From: Streptomyces gilvus
Lineage (GTDB): Bacteria; Actinomycetota; Actinomycetes; Streptomycetales; Streptomycetaceae
Assembly: GCF_022513565.1 (NCBI RefSeq)
Contig: NZ_JAKWBE010000002.1
Span: forward strand, 248,001-312,000
Length of the DNA stretch: 64,000 nt
Direction: 5' to 3'
Shown: positions 17,290 to 26,074 of the stretch, piece after piece
Numbering within the stretch: the stretch's first letter is position 1
Layout: each line of letters opens with the position of its first letter
Notes under the pieces: generated by a model
What the model saw: the letters and a program-made list of their open reading frames with translations, nothing else
What the model was told of the DNA's origin: nothing
The model's database searches: none
Position numbers and translations under genes: made by a program

Positions 17290-19008
17290 ATGGACATCTT
17301 GCTCGTCGCCAGCGCGTTCAACAGCCTGTCCCAGCGTGTGTACGCGGAACTGTCGGACGAAGGGCACCGGGTCGACGCCGTTCTCGCCTCGCACGGCACC
17401 GAGGCGGTCCGGACGGCCGTACGGGAGGTGCGTCCGGAGCTGATCGTCGCCCCGATGCTGAGGACGGCGCTGCCGGAGGACGTCTGGCAGGCGCACACCT
17501 GCCTCATCGTGCATCCGGGGCCGCCCGGCGACCGCGGCCCGTCCTCCCTGGACTGGGCCGTCGCCGAGGAGGCGCCCGAGTGGGGGGTCACGGTGCTCCA
17601 GGCGGAGGCGGGCATGGACGCGGGCGCCGTGTGGGCGTCCGCGTCCTTCCCGACGGCGCCGGTCGGCAAGAGCGACCTGTACCGCAACGAGGTCTCCGAC
17701 GCCGCCGCGGCCGCCGTCCACCTGGCCGTGCGGCGGTACGCCGAGGGGGCGTTCAAGCCGCAGCCGCAGAGCGATCCCTCGATCCGGGTGGTGTGGCGCG
17801 ACTTCTTCCGCCAGGAGCGGCGCGAGATCGACTGGGAGAACGACGGCACCGGGACGGTGCTGCGCAAGCTCCGTGGGGCCGACTCGCAGCCGGGCGTCCT
17901 GGACGAACTCCTCGGCCACGAGGTGTTCCTGCACGGCGGTCACCCCGAGGACGAACTGCGCGGCCACCCCGGGCAGTTGCTCGCCACGCGCGCCGGGGCG
18001 GTCTGTCGGGCCACCCGGGACGGCGCGGTGTGGATCCCGGAGCTGCGGCCCCGCAAGAGCTCAGGCGACCCGGCACCGTTCCGCCGCCCCGCGGCCGCCG
18101 TGCTCGCCGCCTTCTCCGCTCCGTCGCTGCCGGAGGTCCCGGCCCCGCTCGAACTGCCCGGCCACCGGAACACCTGGACCGACATCCGGTACCGGCAGCG
18201 CGGCGACATCGGCTTCCTGGCCTTCTCCTTCCCCGGCGGGGCGATGAGCACCGACCACTGCCGCAGGCTGCTCGCCGCCTACCGGCACGCGCTCACCCGG
18301 CCCACCCGGGTACTGGTGCTCGGCGGTTCCCGCGACTTCTTCTCCAACGGCATTCACCTGAACGTCATCGAGGCGGCCGCCGACCCCGCCGGTGAGTCCT
18401 GGTCCAACCTCAACGCCATGGACGACCTGGTCGAGGCGGTTCTGCGCACCACCGACCGGCTGGTGGTGGCGGCGCTCGGCGGCAACGCGGCGGCCGGCGG
18501 CGTCATGCTCGCCCTCGCCGCCGACCAGGTGTGGTGCCGCGCGGGCACCGTCCTCAACCCGCACTACCGGCGGATGGGCCTGTACGGCTCGGAGTTCTGG
18601 ACGTACACGCTGCCGCGCCGCGTCGGAGGAGAGACCGCGCGGCGGCTGACCACCGAGGCGCTGCCGGTGAGCGCGGCCACCGCCGCACGGCTCGGGATGG
18701 TGGACCGGCTGGTGCCGGTGCCCGCGCAGGCGTTCGCCGCCGAGGTCGAGAAGCTGGCCATCGCGCTCGCCGGTGCCCCGGACCTCGCCCGGCAGATCGC
18801 CGCCAAGGCCGCGACACGCCGGGCGGAGGAGGAACGACGACCGCTCTCCGACTACCGGCGGGCCGAACTCGCCCGGATGCGCGCCATCTTCTTCGATGCG
18901 CGAGCCCCGTACCACGCCCTGCGCTCGGCCTTCGTGCGCAAGCTGCCGGGCGGCTCGGCCCGGCCCCTCGCCCCGGTCGGCGAGCCGTTCGCCGGGGGTG
19001 ACCGGTGA
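17290..19008 (+). CDS. hypX: Hydrogenase maturation factor HypX (CO ligand synthesis)
   Basis: A 572-aa two-domain protein. The N-terminal region (1-270) resembles formyl-THF hydrolase/formyltransferase folds (ILLVASAFNSLSQRVYAEL, CLIVHPGPPGDRGPSSLDWA). The C-terminal region (290-560) is an enoyl-CoA hydratase/crotonase fold (GGSRDFFSNGIHLN, AALGGNAAAGGVMLALAADQ, LNPHYRRMGLYGSEFWTY). HypX (HoxX) uses 10-formyl-THF and coenzyme A to make the CO ligand of the NiFe(CN)2CO site under aerobic conditions. ATG 17290 starts at the first family motif. It overlaps the maturation protease gene by 4 bp and opens the maturation operon. Confidence 0.92.
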   Translation: MDILLVASAFNSLSQRVYAELSDEGHRVDAVLASHGTEAVRTAVREVRPELIVAPMLRTALPEDVWQAHTCLIVHPGPPGDRGPSSLDWAVAEEAPEWGVTVLQAEAGMDAGAVWASASFPTAPVGKSDLYRNEVSDAAAAAVHLAVRRYAEGAFKPQPQSDPSIRVVWRDFFRQERREIDWENDGTGTVLRKLRGADSQPGVLDELLGHEVFLHGGHPEDELRGHPGQLLATRAGAVCRATRDGAVWIPELRPRKSSGDPAPFRRPAAAVLAAFSAPSLPEVPAPLELPGHRNTWTDIRYRQRGDIGFLAFSFPGGAMSTDHCRRLLAAYRHALTRPTRVLVLGGSRDFFSNGIHLNVIEAAADPAGESWSNLNAMDDLVEAVLRTTDRLVVAALGGNAAAGGVMLALAADQVWCRAGTVLNPHYRRMGLYGSEFWTYTLPRRVGGETARRLTTEALPVSAATAARLGMVDRLVPVPAQAFAAEVEKLAIALAGAPDLARQIAAKAATRRAEEERRPLSDYRRAELARMRAIFFDARAPYHALRSAFVRKLPGGSARPLAPVGEPFAGGDR

Positions 19009-19595
19009 CCGGCACCCGCCTGCTGGTGGCGGGCGTCGGCAACATCTTCCTCGCCGACGACGCCTTCGGCCCCGAGGTGATCCGCGCGCTGGAGGGGCGG
19101 CCGCTGCCCGCCGAGGTGCGGGTGCGGGACTTCGGCATCCGCGGCCTGGATCTCGCGTACGAACTGCTCGACGGCTACGACACCGCCGTCCTCGTCGACG
19201 CGGCCGTACGGGGCCACCGGCCGGGCACCCTGTCGCTGATCGAGCCCGAACTCCCGGCCGGCGGCGAGGGCGCCGCTCCGCCCGAGGCGCACGGCATGGA
19301 TCCGGCCAAGGTGCTGGCCCTCGCCGCCCACCTCGGCGACGAGCCGCTGCCCCGCGTCCTCGTCCTCGCCTGCGAGCCCGAGCTGCTGCCGAGCGGCGAC
19401 GAGGACATCACCCCCGGCATCAGCACGACGGTCCGCGACGCGGTCGGGCGAGCCGTCGAGGCCCTGCACACCGTGATCCCGGCCCTGCTCGCCGACCCGA
19501 CGGCCACGCCCCCGTTGAGCCGCCCGGACGAATCCACGGACCCGTCCACGGCCGGGCTCCCGCTGTCGGTGGCCGGCGGCGCCGAGGATCGGTGA
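19005..19595 (+). CDS. Hydrogenase large-subunit maturation endopeptidase
   Basis: A 196-aa protease of the HyaD/HoxM/HybD family. GVGNIFLADDAFGPEV is the signature loop, LDGYDTAVLVDAA carries the second acidic nickel-sensing residue, and EAHGMDPAKVL supplies the His. These enzymes probe bound nickel and cut the C-terminal tail of the large subunit after its last Cys motif. HhyL in this window retains such a tail after PCLPCGVHM. The C-terminal 35 residues are a Pro/Ser-rich extension beyond the fold. GTG start overlaps hypX by 4 bp. Confidence 0.9.
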   Translation: MTGTRLLVAGVGNIFLADDAFGPEVIRALEGRPLPAEVRVRDFGIRGLDLAYELLDGYDTAVLVDAAVRGHRPGTLSLIEPELPAGGEGAAPPEAHGMDPAKVLALAAHLGDEPLPRVLVLACEPELLPSGDEDITPGISTTVRDAVGRAVEALHTVIPALLADPTATPPLSRPDESTDPSTAGLPLSVAGGAEDR

Positions 19596-19646
19596 CGCAC
19601 CGGCATCCCGGTCCCTCACCCACACCGACCGCGAGGAGCACCGCCC

Positions 19647-20390
19647 ATGTGCGAGTCCATCCAGGACGTCACCCAGGCCGTCCTGGCGAAGAACGACGGC
19701 CTGGCCGCGAGCCTGCGCGAGGAACTGGCCCGGCGCGGGGTCGGCGTGGTCAACCTCCTGTCCAGCCCGGGCAGCGGAAAGACGGAGCTGCTGGGACGGG
19801 TGCTGGCCCTCGCGGTGGAGCGGGGCGTCCCGGTGGCCGCCCTCACCGCCGACCTGGCGACCGAGAACGACGCCCGGCGGCTGGCCCGTTCGGGAGCACC
19901 CGTGAAACAGCTGCTGACCGACGGACTGTGCCATCTGGAGGCCCGGCAGCTGAGCGCCCATGTGCGGGACTGGCTGCCCGAGGACACCGCGGTACTGTTC
20001 GTGGAGAACGTCGGCAACCTCGTCTGCCCGGCCTCCTACGACCTCGGCGAGAGCCTGCGCATCGTGCTCATGGCGGTGACGGAGGGCGAGGACAAGCCGC
20101 TGAAGTACCCCACCGCCTTCGGCTCCGCCCATCTCGTCGTGCTGACCAAGACCGACCTGGCCGACGCGGCCGGTTTCGACGAGGCCGCCTTCCTCGCCCA
20201 TGTGCGGCGGGTCAACCCCGGGGTGGAGGTCGTCCGGTCCTGCGCCCGGGACGGCGACGGCGTCGGCACCGTACTGGATCGGGTCCTCGCCGCGCGCGAC
20301 GGCGCTCCCGTGCACCGTCCGCCCCTCGCCCCGCGCCCCCACCGGCATGGGCGGAAGGATTCCGGCCTCACGGCCGGCCGCGTCTCGTGA
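19647..20390 (+). CDS. hypB: Hydrogenase nickel incorporation GTPase HypB
   Basis: A 247-aa SIMIBI-class GTPase that delivers nickel to the large subunit together with HypA. LLSSPGSGKTELL is the P-loop, LFVENVGNLVCPA carries the metal-binding Cys, and VVLTKTDLAD is the G4 motif. The N-terminal MCESI has a single Cys, unlike the CxxCGC site of E. coli HypB. There is no His-rich nickel-storage tract, only a short PHRHGRK near the C-terminus. A GAGGAG ribosome site precedes ATG 19647. The stop overlaps the hypF GTG by 4 bp. Confidence 0.95.
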   Translation: MCESIQDVTQAVLAKNDGLAASLREELARRGVGVVNLLSSPGSGKTELLGRVLALAVERGVPVAALTADLATENDARRLARSGAPVKQLLTDGLCHLEARQLSAHVRDWLPEDTAVLFVENVGNLVCPASYDLGESLRIVLMAVTEGEDKPLKYPTAFGSAHLVVLTKTDLADAAGFDEAAFLAHVRRVNPGVEVVRSCARDGDGVGTVLDRVLAARDGAPVHRPPLAPRPHRHGRKDSGLTAGRVS

Positions 20391-22726
20391 CCGCGCCCGC
20401 CGCACAGGCGGTGCGCCGCCGCGTCACCGTGCGCGGCACCGTGCAGGGCGTGGGCTTCCGCCCGTTCGTGCACCGTCTGGCGACCGGCCTCGCGCTCTCC
20501 GGCTTCGTGAGCAACACGGCGAGCGGTGTCCTCATCGAGGTGGAGGGCCCGCCGGAAGAGGTCGCCCGGTTCTGCGACCGCCTGGCCACGGAACCCCCGC
20601 CGCTGGCCGCCGTCACCGGCGTACGGGTCGAGGACCTGCCCGTCACCGGCGCCGACGACTCCTTCGCCATCCGTGCCACCGACCACTCCCCCGGCCGCAC
20701 CCAGCTCCCGCCCGACACCGCGACCTGCGCCGCCTGTCTGCGGGAACTGGCCGATCCGGCCGACCGCCGCCACCGGCACCCGTTCGTCACCTGCACCCAC
20801 TGCGGCCCCCGCTTCACCATCGCCACGGGGATGCCGTACGACAGGGCGCTCACCACGATGACCGGCTTCCCGATGTGCCCCGCCTGCGCCCGGGAGTACG
20901 GCGACCCCGCCGACCGCCGCTTCCACGCCCAGCCCGTCGCCTGCCCGGACTGCGGCCCCCGGCTGCGCCTGGTACCCGCCCCCGGCAGCGGGCCGCGCCC
21001 CGCACGGGACGGCGAGGCCCTGGCGGCGGCGCGGGCTCTGCTGGCGGCCGGACGGATCCTCGCCGTCAAGGGCCTCGGCGGCTACCACCTGGCCTGCGAC
21101 GCCACCGACGCACGGGCCGTGGACACGCTGCGCGCCCGCAAGGAGCGCGGCGGCAAGCCGTTCGCGGTGATGTGCGCGGACCTCGACACGGTGGAGCGGA
21201 TCGCCGAGGTCTCCTCGGCCGAGCGGACCGCCCTCACCGGCCCCCGCCGCCCCATCGTCCTGCTGCGCCGCCGGACGGAGGCCGCGGGCCTCCCCCTCGC
21301 GCCCGGCGTCTGCCCGGGCAGCCCGCACCTGGGGGTGATGCTGCCCTACACCCCCGTCCACACCCTGCTGCTGGGGCTGCCCGGTGATCCACCCGGCCCT
21401 CGGGTACTGGTCATGACGAGCGGCAACCGCTCCGGCGAACCGATCGTCACGGACGACGAGGAGGCGCTGACCCGCCTCGCCGGGCTGGCCGACGCCTGGC
21501 TCGCCCACGACCGGGTCATCGCCTCCCCGTGCGACGACTCACTGCTGCGGGTGCGCGCCGACGGCACCGAGCAGGTGCTGCGCCGCTCCCGCGGATACGT
21601 GCCCCGCCCGCTGCGCCTGCCGGTCGCCGTGCGGCCCGCGCTCGCGGTGGGCGGCGACCTCAAGAACGCGCTCTGCCTCGGCGAGGGCGACCAGGCCTGG
21701 CTCGGCCCGCACATCGGCGACATGGGCGACCTGACCACACTGGAGGCCGCCCAGCGGGCCGAGGGGCACATGCGGCGGCTCAGCGGTGTCACCCCCGGGC
21801 TGGTCGCGGCCGACCGGCACCCCGGCTACCACTCCTCCCGCTGGGCCCGTCGCCATGCCGCCCAACTACCCCTGCCCGCGCCCGTGTTCGTGCAGCACCA
21901 CCACGCGCACATCGCCTCGGCGATGGCCGAGCACGGCCTCGACGGCACCGCACCCGTGATCGGCGTGGCCTTCGACGGCACGGGCCACGGCGACGACGGC
22001 ACCGTCTGGGGCGGCGAGTTCCTGCTCGCCGACTACACCGGCCACCGCCGCATCGCCCACCTCACCCCGGCCCCGCTGCCCGGCGGCGACGCGGGGGTGG
22101 CCAACCCGTGCCGGCTGGCCCTGGCCAGGCTGTGGGCCGCGGGGCTGGCGTGGGAGCCGGACCTGCCCTGCGTCGCCGCCTGCTCACCTGACGAACTGAG
22201 CATCTTGGAACGCCAGTTGGCGCGCGGAGTGGCCTGCGTGGCGACCTCCAGCATGGGCCGGCTCTTCGACGCGGTGTCGTCCCTGGTGGGCGTGTGCCAT
22301 CGCGCGGGATACGAGGCCCAGGCCGCCCTGGAGCTGGAGGCCGCGGCCACCGCGGCCCGGGACGCCGACACCACGGCGTATGCCTTCGGTCTCGTCCCCG
22401 GCCTGTGCGACCCGGCACCCGTGCTGCGCGCGCTCGTCGCCGACCTGCGGCGCGGCACACCGGTCCCGGTGCTCGCCGCGCGTTTCCACCGGGGCGTCGC
22501 ACGGGCCGTGGCGGAGATCTGCCGGCGGGCTCGCCGGGAGACCGCAGTGGCGACCGTCGCGCTGAGCGGCGGGGTGTTCGCCAACGCACTGCTGGAGGAG
22601 GAGTGCGCGCGGCTTCTCGCCCAGGACGGCTTCGCGGTGCTGCGGCACGGCGAAGTCCCGCCGAACGACGGCGGTCTGGCCCTTGGACAACTCGTGGTCG
22701 CGGCGCACGAACGACAGGAGGAGTGA
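20387..22726 (+). CDS. hypF: Carbamoyltransferase HypF
   Basis: A 779-aa multidomain enzyme that uses carbamoyl phosphate and ATP to carbamoylate the C-terminal Cys of HypE, the first step towards the cyanide ligands. The domain order is acylphosphatase-like (VQGVGFRPFVHRLA, residues about 15-100), two zinc-finger pairs (CAACLREL...CTHCGPRF and CPACAREY...CPDCGPR), a YrdC/Sua5 domain (about 210-385), and a Kae1-like carbamoyltransferase domain with VQHHHAHIASAMAEH. GTG 20387 gives the 4-bp GTGA overlap with hypB and the standard N-terminus. Longer in-frame extensions upstream are not coding. Confidence 0.95.
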   Translation: MTAPAAQAVRRRVTVRGTVQGVGFRPFVHRLATGLALSGFVSNTASGVLIEVEGPPEEVARFCDRLATEPPPLAAVTGVRVEDLPVTGADDSFAIRATDHSPGRTQLPPDTATCAACLRELADPADRRHRHPFVTCTHCGPRFTIATGMPYDRALTTMTGFPMCPACAREYGDPADRRFHAQPVACPDCGPRLRLVPAPGSGPRPARDGEALAAARALLAAGRILAVKGLGGYHLACDATDARAVDTLRARKERGGKPFAVMCADLDTVERIAEVSSAERTALTGPRRPIVLLRRRTEAAGLPLAPGVCPGSPHLGVMLPYTPVHTLLLGLPGDPPGPRVLVMTSGNRSGEPIVTDDEEALTRLAGLADAWLAHDRVIASPCDDSLLRVRADGTEQVLRRSRGYVPRPLRLPVAVRPALAVGGDLKNALCLGEGDQAWLGPHIGDMGDLTTLEAAQRAEGHMRRLSGVTPGLVAADRHPGYHSSRWARRHAAQLPLPAPVFVQHHHAHIASAMAEHGLDGTAPVIGVAFDGTGHGDDGTVWGGEFLLADYTGHRRIAHLTPAPLPGGDAGVANPCRLALARLWAAGLAWEPDLPCVAACSPDELSILERQLARGVACVATSSMGRLFDAVSSLVGVCHRAGYEAQAALELEAAATAARDADTTAYAFGLVPGLCDPAPVLRALVADLRRGTPVPVLAARFHRGVARAVAEICRRARRETAVATVALSGGVFANALLEEECARLLAQDGFAVLRHGEVPPNDGGLALGQLVVAAHERQEE

Positions 22727-22729
22727 CCC

Positions 22730-23011
22730 ATGTGTTTGGCAGTGCCCGGCAAGGTCGTCTCGATCGACGACAGTGCCGAACCGCTCACCGGGCTGATCGA
22801 CTTCGGCGGTGTGCGGAAGCAGGCGTGTCTGGAGTACGTGTCGGACGTGCGGGTGGGTGAGTACGTCATCGTCCACGTCGGGTTCGCACTCCAGCGCCTG
22901 GACGAGGAATCGGCCCTGGCCTCCCTGCGGCTCTTCGAGGAACTGGGGCTGCTGGAGGAGGAGTTCGGAGACGCCTGGGAGCAGGCGGCGAAGGAGGCGG
23001 GAACCGCGTGA
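22730..23011 (+). CDS. hypC: HypC/HybG family assembly chaperone
   Basis: A 93-aa chaperone beginning with MCLAVPGKV. The processed N-terminal Cys and the conserved His region ([18 protein letters not shown]) hold the Fe(CN)2CO unit with HypD and transfer it to the large-subunit precursor. CAGGAGGAG precedes the ATG, 3 bp after the hypF stop. The stop overlaps the hypD start by 4 bp. Confidence 0.95.
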   Translation: MCLAVPGKVVSIDDSAEPLTGLIDFGGVRKQACLEYVSDVRVGEYVIVHVGFALQRLDEESALASLRLFEELGLLEEEFGDAWEQAAKEAGTA

Positions 23012-24150
23012 AGTACATCGACGAGTTCAACGACCCGGCCCTCGCCCGGCGGCTGCTGGACGAGATCCGCGCCAGCGTCACCCGGCCCTGGGCCCTGATG
23101 GAGGTGTGCGGCGGCCAGACCCACTCCATCATCCGGCACGGCATCGACCAACTCCTGCCCGAACAGGTGGAGTTGATCCACGGCCCCGGCTGTCCCGTGT
23201 GCGTGACCCCGCTGGAGGTCATCGACAAGGCGCTGGAGATCGCCTCACGTCCCGAGGTGATCTTCTGCTCCTTCGGTGACATGCTCCGGGTGCCGGGCAC
23301 CGGCCGGGACCTGTTCCGCGTCAAGGGCGAGGGCGGCGACGTACGGGTGGTCTACTCACCGCTCGACGCGCTGGAGCTGGCCCGCCGCAACCCGGACCGG
23401 GAGGTGGTGTTCTTCGCCATCGGCTTCGAGACCACCGCCCCCGCCAACGCGATGGCCGTGCACCAGGCGCGCCGCCTGGGCCTCACGAACTTCAGCCTTC
23501 TGGTGTCGCACGTCCGGGTGCCCCCGGCCGTCGAGGCCATCATGACGGCGCCGTCCTGCCGGGTGCAGGGCTTCCTGGCCGCCGGGCACGTGTGCAGCGT
23601 GATGGGCACGGCCGAGTACCCGCGGCTGGCCGAGCGGTTCGGCGTACCGCTCGTGGTGACCGGCTTCGAGCCGCTGGACATCCTCGAGGGCATCCGCCGC
23701 ACGGTGCGTCAGCTGGAGCGCGGGGAGCACCGGGTGGAGAACGCCTACCCGCGTGCCGTACGCGAGGACGGCAACCCGGCCGCCGTCCGCATGATCGAGG
23801 AGGTGTTCGAGGTCACCGACCGGAACTGGCGCGGCATCGGGCCCATTCCGAACAGCGGCTGGCGGCTGACCGAGGCGTTTCGCGCCCACGACGCCGAGCA
23901 CCGCTTCCAGGTCACCGACATCCGCACCGAGGAGCCCGCCGAGTGCCGCGCGGGTGAGGTGCTCCAGGGGCTGATCAAGCCCACCGAGTGCGGCGCGTTC
24001 GGCACCACCTGCACCCCGCGCACCCCGCTCGGCGCCACCATGGTCTCCAGCGAGGGCGCCTGCGCCGCGTACTACCTGTACCGCCGGATGAACGACGCGA
24101 CGCCGCAGGCGGCCGGGGCCGCGGGCAAGGAGATGAACCCCGTTGGCTGA
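23008..24150 (+). CDS. hypD: Hydrogenase formation protein HypD
   Basis: A 380-aa iron-sulfur scaffold on which the Fe(CN)2CO group is built with HypC and HypE. The visible motifs are [11 protein letters not shown] (Cys of the iron site), [20 protein letters not shown] and C-terminal cluster cysteines in [16 protein letters not shown] and FGTTCTP. The length is standard. GTG start lies in a 4-bp overlap with hypC, and the end overlaps hypE by 8 bp, indicating tight translational coupling. Confidence 0.95.
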   Translation: MKYIDEFNDPALARRLLDEIRASVTRPWALMEVCGGQTHSIIRHGIDQLLPEQVELIHGPGCPVCVTPLEVIDKALEIASRPEVIFCSFGDMLRVPGTGRDLFRVKGEGGDVRVVYSPLDALELARRNPDREVVFFAIGFETTAPANAMAVHQARRLGLTNFSLLVSHVRVPPAVEAIMTAPSCRVQGFLAAGHVCSVMGTAEYPRLAERFGVPLVVTGFEPLDILEGIRRTVRQLERGEHRVENAYPRAVREDGNPAAVRMIEEVFEVTDRNWRGIGPIPNSGWRLTEAFRAHDAEHRFQVTDIRTEEPAECRAGEVLQGLIKPTECGAFGTTCTPRTPLGATMVSSEGACAAYYLYRRMNDATPQAAGAAGKEMNPVG

Positions 24151-25210
24151 TCTCGTCGAAACCGTCGACCCCGCGAACTGGACCTGCCCGGCTCCCCTGC
24201 GCGACCAGCCCGTCGTGGTCATGGGACACGGCGGGGGCGGAGCGCTGTCCGCGGAGCTGATGGAGCAGGTCTTCGTCCCCGCGTACGGCAACGCCACCCT
24301 GGCCGGCCTCGCCGACTCCGCCGTCCTCGAACTGGGCGGCGCCCGGCTGGCGTTCTCCACCGACTCCTACGTGGTCCGACCGCTGTTCTTCCCCGGCGGC
24401 AGTCTCGGCGACCTCGCGGTCAACGGCACCGTCAACGACCTCGCGATGAGCGGAGCCAGACCCGCCTACCTGTCGGCCGCCTTCGTCCTGGAAGAGGGCG
24501 TGGAGCTGACCGTCGTCGAACGGATCGCGCGCGCCATGGGTGCGGCGGCCGAGACCGCCGGGGTCACCATCGCCACGGGCGACACCAAGGTGGTGGAGTC
24601 CGGGCACGGCGACGGTGTGTACGTCACCACCGCCGGGGTCGGGCTCGTCCCGGACGGGGTGGACATCCGGCCCCAGCGGGCGCGGCCCGGTGACGCCGTC
24701 ATCGTCAGCGGGCCGATCGGCCTGCACGGGGTGGCGATCATGAGCGTCCGGGACGGGCTGGAGTTCGGGGTCGAGCTGGCCAGCGACACCGCGCCGCTGG
24801 CGGACCTGGTCGCGTCCATGCTGGCGGTGACCGCGGACATCCATGTCCTGCGCGACCCGACCCGCGGCGGTCTGGCCGCGTCCCTCAACGAGATCGCCCG
24901 CGCCTCCGGAACCGGTGTCCGGCTGCGGGAGCGTGCCATCCCGGTACCGGACGCGGTCGCGAACGCCTGCGGTTTCCTGGGTCTCGATCCGCTCTACGTC
25001 GCCAACGAGGGCCGGCTGGTCGCCTTCGTGCCGCCGACGGAGGCGGAGGCCGTCCTCGCGGCGATGCGTGCCCACCCGCGGGGCGCCGGGGCCACGCTGA
25101 TCGGTGAGTGCGTCGCCGACCACCCCGGCATGGTCGTGGTCGCGACGGGACTCGGCGGCACCCGGGTGGTGGACCTGCCGCTCGGTGAGCAGCTGCCGCG
25201 CATCTGCTGA
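24143..25210 (+). CDS. hypE: Carbamoyl dehydratase HypE
   Basis: A 355-aa ATP-dependent enzyme that dehydrates the thiocarbamate on its C-terminal Cys to thiocyanate, the source of CN ligands. [14 protein letters not shown] and [15 protein letters not shown] are the family signatures, and the protein ends in LPRIC, so the essential terminal Cys is intact. The best start is a rare TTG at 24143 (MADLVETV), because no ATG or GTG precedes the conserved GHGGGG region closely. It overlaps hypD by 8 bp. This is the last gene of the maturation operon. Confidence 0.94.
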   Translation: MADLVETVDPANWTCPAPLRDQPVVVMGHGGGGALSAELMEQVFVPAYGNATLAGLADSAVLELGGARLAFSTDSYVVRPLFFPGGSLGDLAVNGTVNDLAMSGARPAYLSAAFVLEEGVELTVVERIARAMGAAAETAGVTIATGDTKVVESGHGDGVYVTTAGVGLVPDGVDIRPQRARPGDAVIVSGPIGLHGVAIMSVRDGLEFGVELASDTAPLADLVASMLAVTADIHVLRDPTRGGLAASLNEIARASGTGVRLRERAIPVPDAVANACGFLGLDPLYVANEGRLVAFVPPTEAEAVLAAMRAHPRGAGATLIGECVADHPGMVVVATGLGGTRVVDLPLGEQLPRIC

Positions 25211-25219
25211 CCCGGGACG

Positions 25220-25264
25220 CGAGCGGGGCCCCGCCGACCTCATGGTGCCGGCGGGGCCCGCTCG
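25220..25264. terminator. Hairpin terminator between converging hydrogenase operons
   Basis: CGAGCGGGGCCCCGCCG at 25220-25236 pairs with CGGCGGGGCCCGCTCG at 25249-25264 with one bulged base. It sits between the hypE stop and the convergent hypA stop and can end both operons. Confidence 0.85.
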
Positions 25265-25266
25265 TG

Positions 25267-25614
25267 TCAGCTCCGGGCCTCGATCCCGGTGATCTCCAGT
25301 TCCCGGCCGCTGCGCAGCTCGGTGGAGGGGTGGTCGCAGCGCGGGCACCAGAAGAACGGGGGCATGCCCACCGGGAACTCCTCGGCGCACGGGCCGCAGT
25401 AGGCCTGCGCGGGGACCTGTTCGACCACCAGCCGGGCGGCGGCGAGGGCCGTGCCGTCGCGCGCCACCTCGAAGGCGAAGTCGAGCGCGTCGGGGACGAC
25501 GCCCGACAGCTCGCCGACCCGGACGGTCACCGCCGCGACGGCGTCCGTTCCGTCCACCCGGGCCAGTTCGTCGGCCCGCTCGATGATCGCGGTCGCGATC
25601 GACAGTTCGTGCAC
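25267..25614 (-). CDS. hypA: Hydrogenase nickel incorporation protein HypA
   Basis: A 115-aa nickel chaperone. The GTG at 25614 gives the obligate N-terminus MHELSIA, whose His2 and N-terminal amine bind nickel; a longer frame from 25653 would bury that site. The zinc-ribbon cysteines are CGPC and CPRC near residues 70 and 95. It hands nickel to HypB. It is the last gene of the leftward structural operon, on the opposite strand from hypBFCDE, and sits 7 bp after the small membrane protein gene. Confidence 0.92.
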   Translation of the reverse strand: MHELSIATAIIERADELARVDGTDAVAAVTVRVGELSGVVPDALDFAFEVARDGTALAAARLVVEQVPAQAYCGPCAEEFPVGMPPFFWCPRCDHPSTELRSGRELEITGIEARS

Positions 25615-25621
25615 GGCCGGC

Positions 25622-25807
25622 TCACGGATACCGGTGGCCCGCGCGCAGGCCACCGGCCATCCGGTAGATCCGCATCTCGCGCCGCAGGCTCGGCAGCTCC
25701 CGGACGAACAGCGCCAGGGCGACGGCCCCGGCCAGGGCGGCCTCGGCCATCAGCAGCCGCCGTCCCGACGTCGCGTCCTGGGCGCTCCCGCTTCGTTGCA
25801 CCTTCAT
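25622..25807 (-). CDS. Small single-pass membrane protein in hydrogenase operon
   Basis: A 61-aa protein with one hydrophobic helix (residues 20-36, AEAALAGAVALALFV) followed by ELPSLRREMRIYRM. This pattern recalls the tiny membrane proteins (DUF6893-like, from memory) found in actinobacterial hydrogenase loci. GGGAGCC precedes ATG 25807. Its place between the small hydrophilic gene and hypA implies co-expression. A role in membrane attachment or electron transfer from the hydrogenase is an inference only. Confidence 0.7.
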   Translation of the reverse strand: MKVQRSGSAQDATSGRRLLMAEAALAGAVALALFVRELPSLRREMRIYRMAGGLRAGHRYP

Positions 25808-25826
25808 TCCGGCTCCCTGCTGTTCC

Positions 25827-26033
25827 TCATCCCGGTGGGATGTTCGGCATGACGTCCAGCAGGGCGTCGTGCCGTTTCCAATGGATCCCGGTGGAGCGGC
25901 GCGCGTCGGCGGTGCCGTCCTCGTGATGCCCGGTCTGGTCGTCGTACGGCCCGGTGTTGCCCTGGTGCAAGCCGGGCACGTGCGCGGTCGAGTCGGGCTT
26001 GGCCTGGGCTCGGCCGACTCTGATGCTGCCCAT
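25827..26033 (-). CDS. Small hydrophilic protein in hydrogenase operon
   Basis: A 68-aa polar protein, easily missed. A strong AGGAAGGAGAG site precedes ATG 26033 (MGSIRVGRAQ). It has no membrane segment and no Cys, is rich in Gly, His and Asp (DDQTGHHEDGTADARR), and carries HWKRHDALLD near the C-terminus. It has no recognised family. The His/Asp-rich centre could bind metal, which is untested. It is 19 bp from the small membrane protein gene and 41 bp from the DUF5947-type gene, so it belongs to the same transcript. Confidence 0.68.
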   Translation of the reverse strand: MGSIRVGRAQAKPDSTAHVPGLHQGNTGPYDDQTGHHEDGTADARRSTGIHWKRHDALLDVMPNIPPG

Positions 26034-26074
26034 GGGTGCTCTCCTTCCTCGCCTCCGCGTCGCGGAGCGCGGGC

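Noticed and set aside
18773..20386. In-frame upstream extension of hypF through hypB and the protease gene
   Set aside because: The extension is Arg/Pro-rich noise overlapping real genes; GTG 20387 gives the standard HypF N-terminus and a 4-bp overlap.
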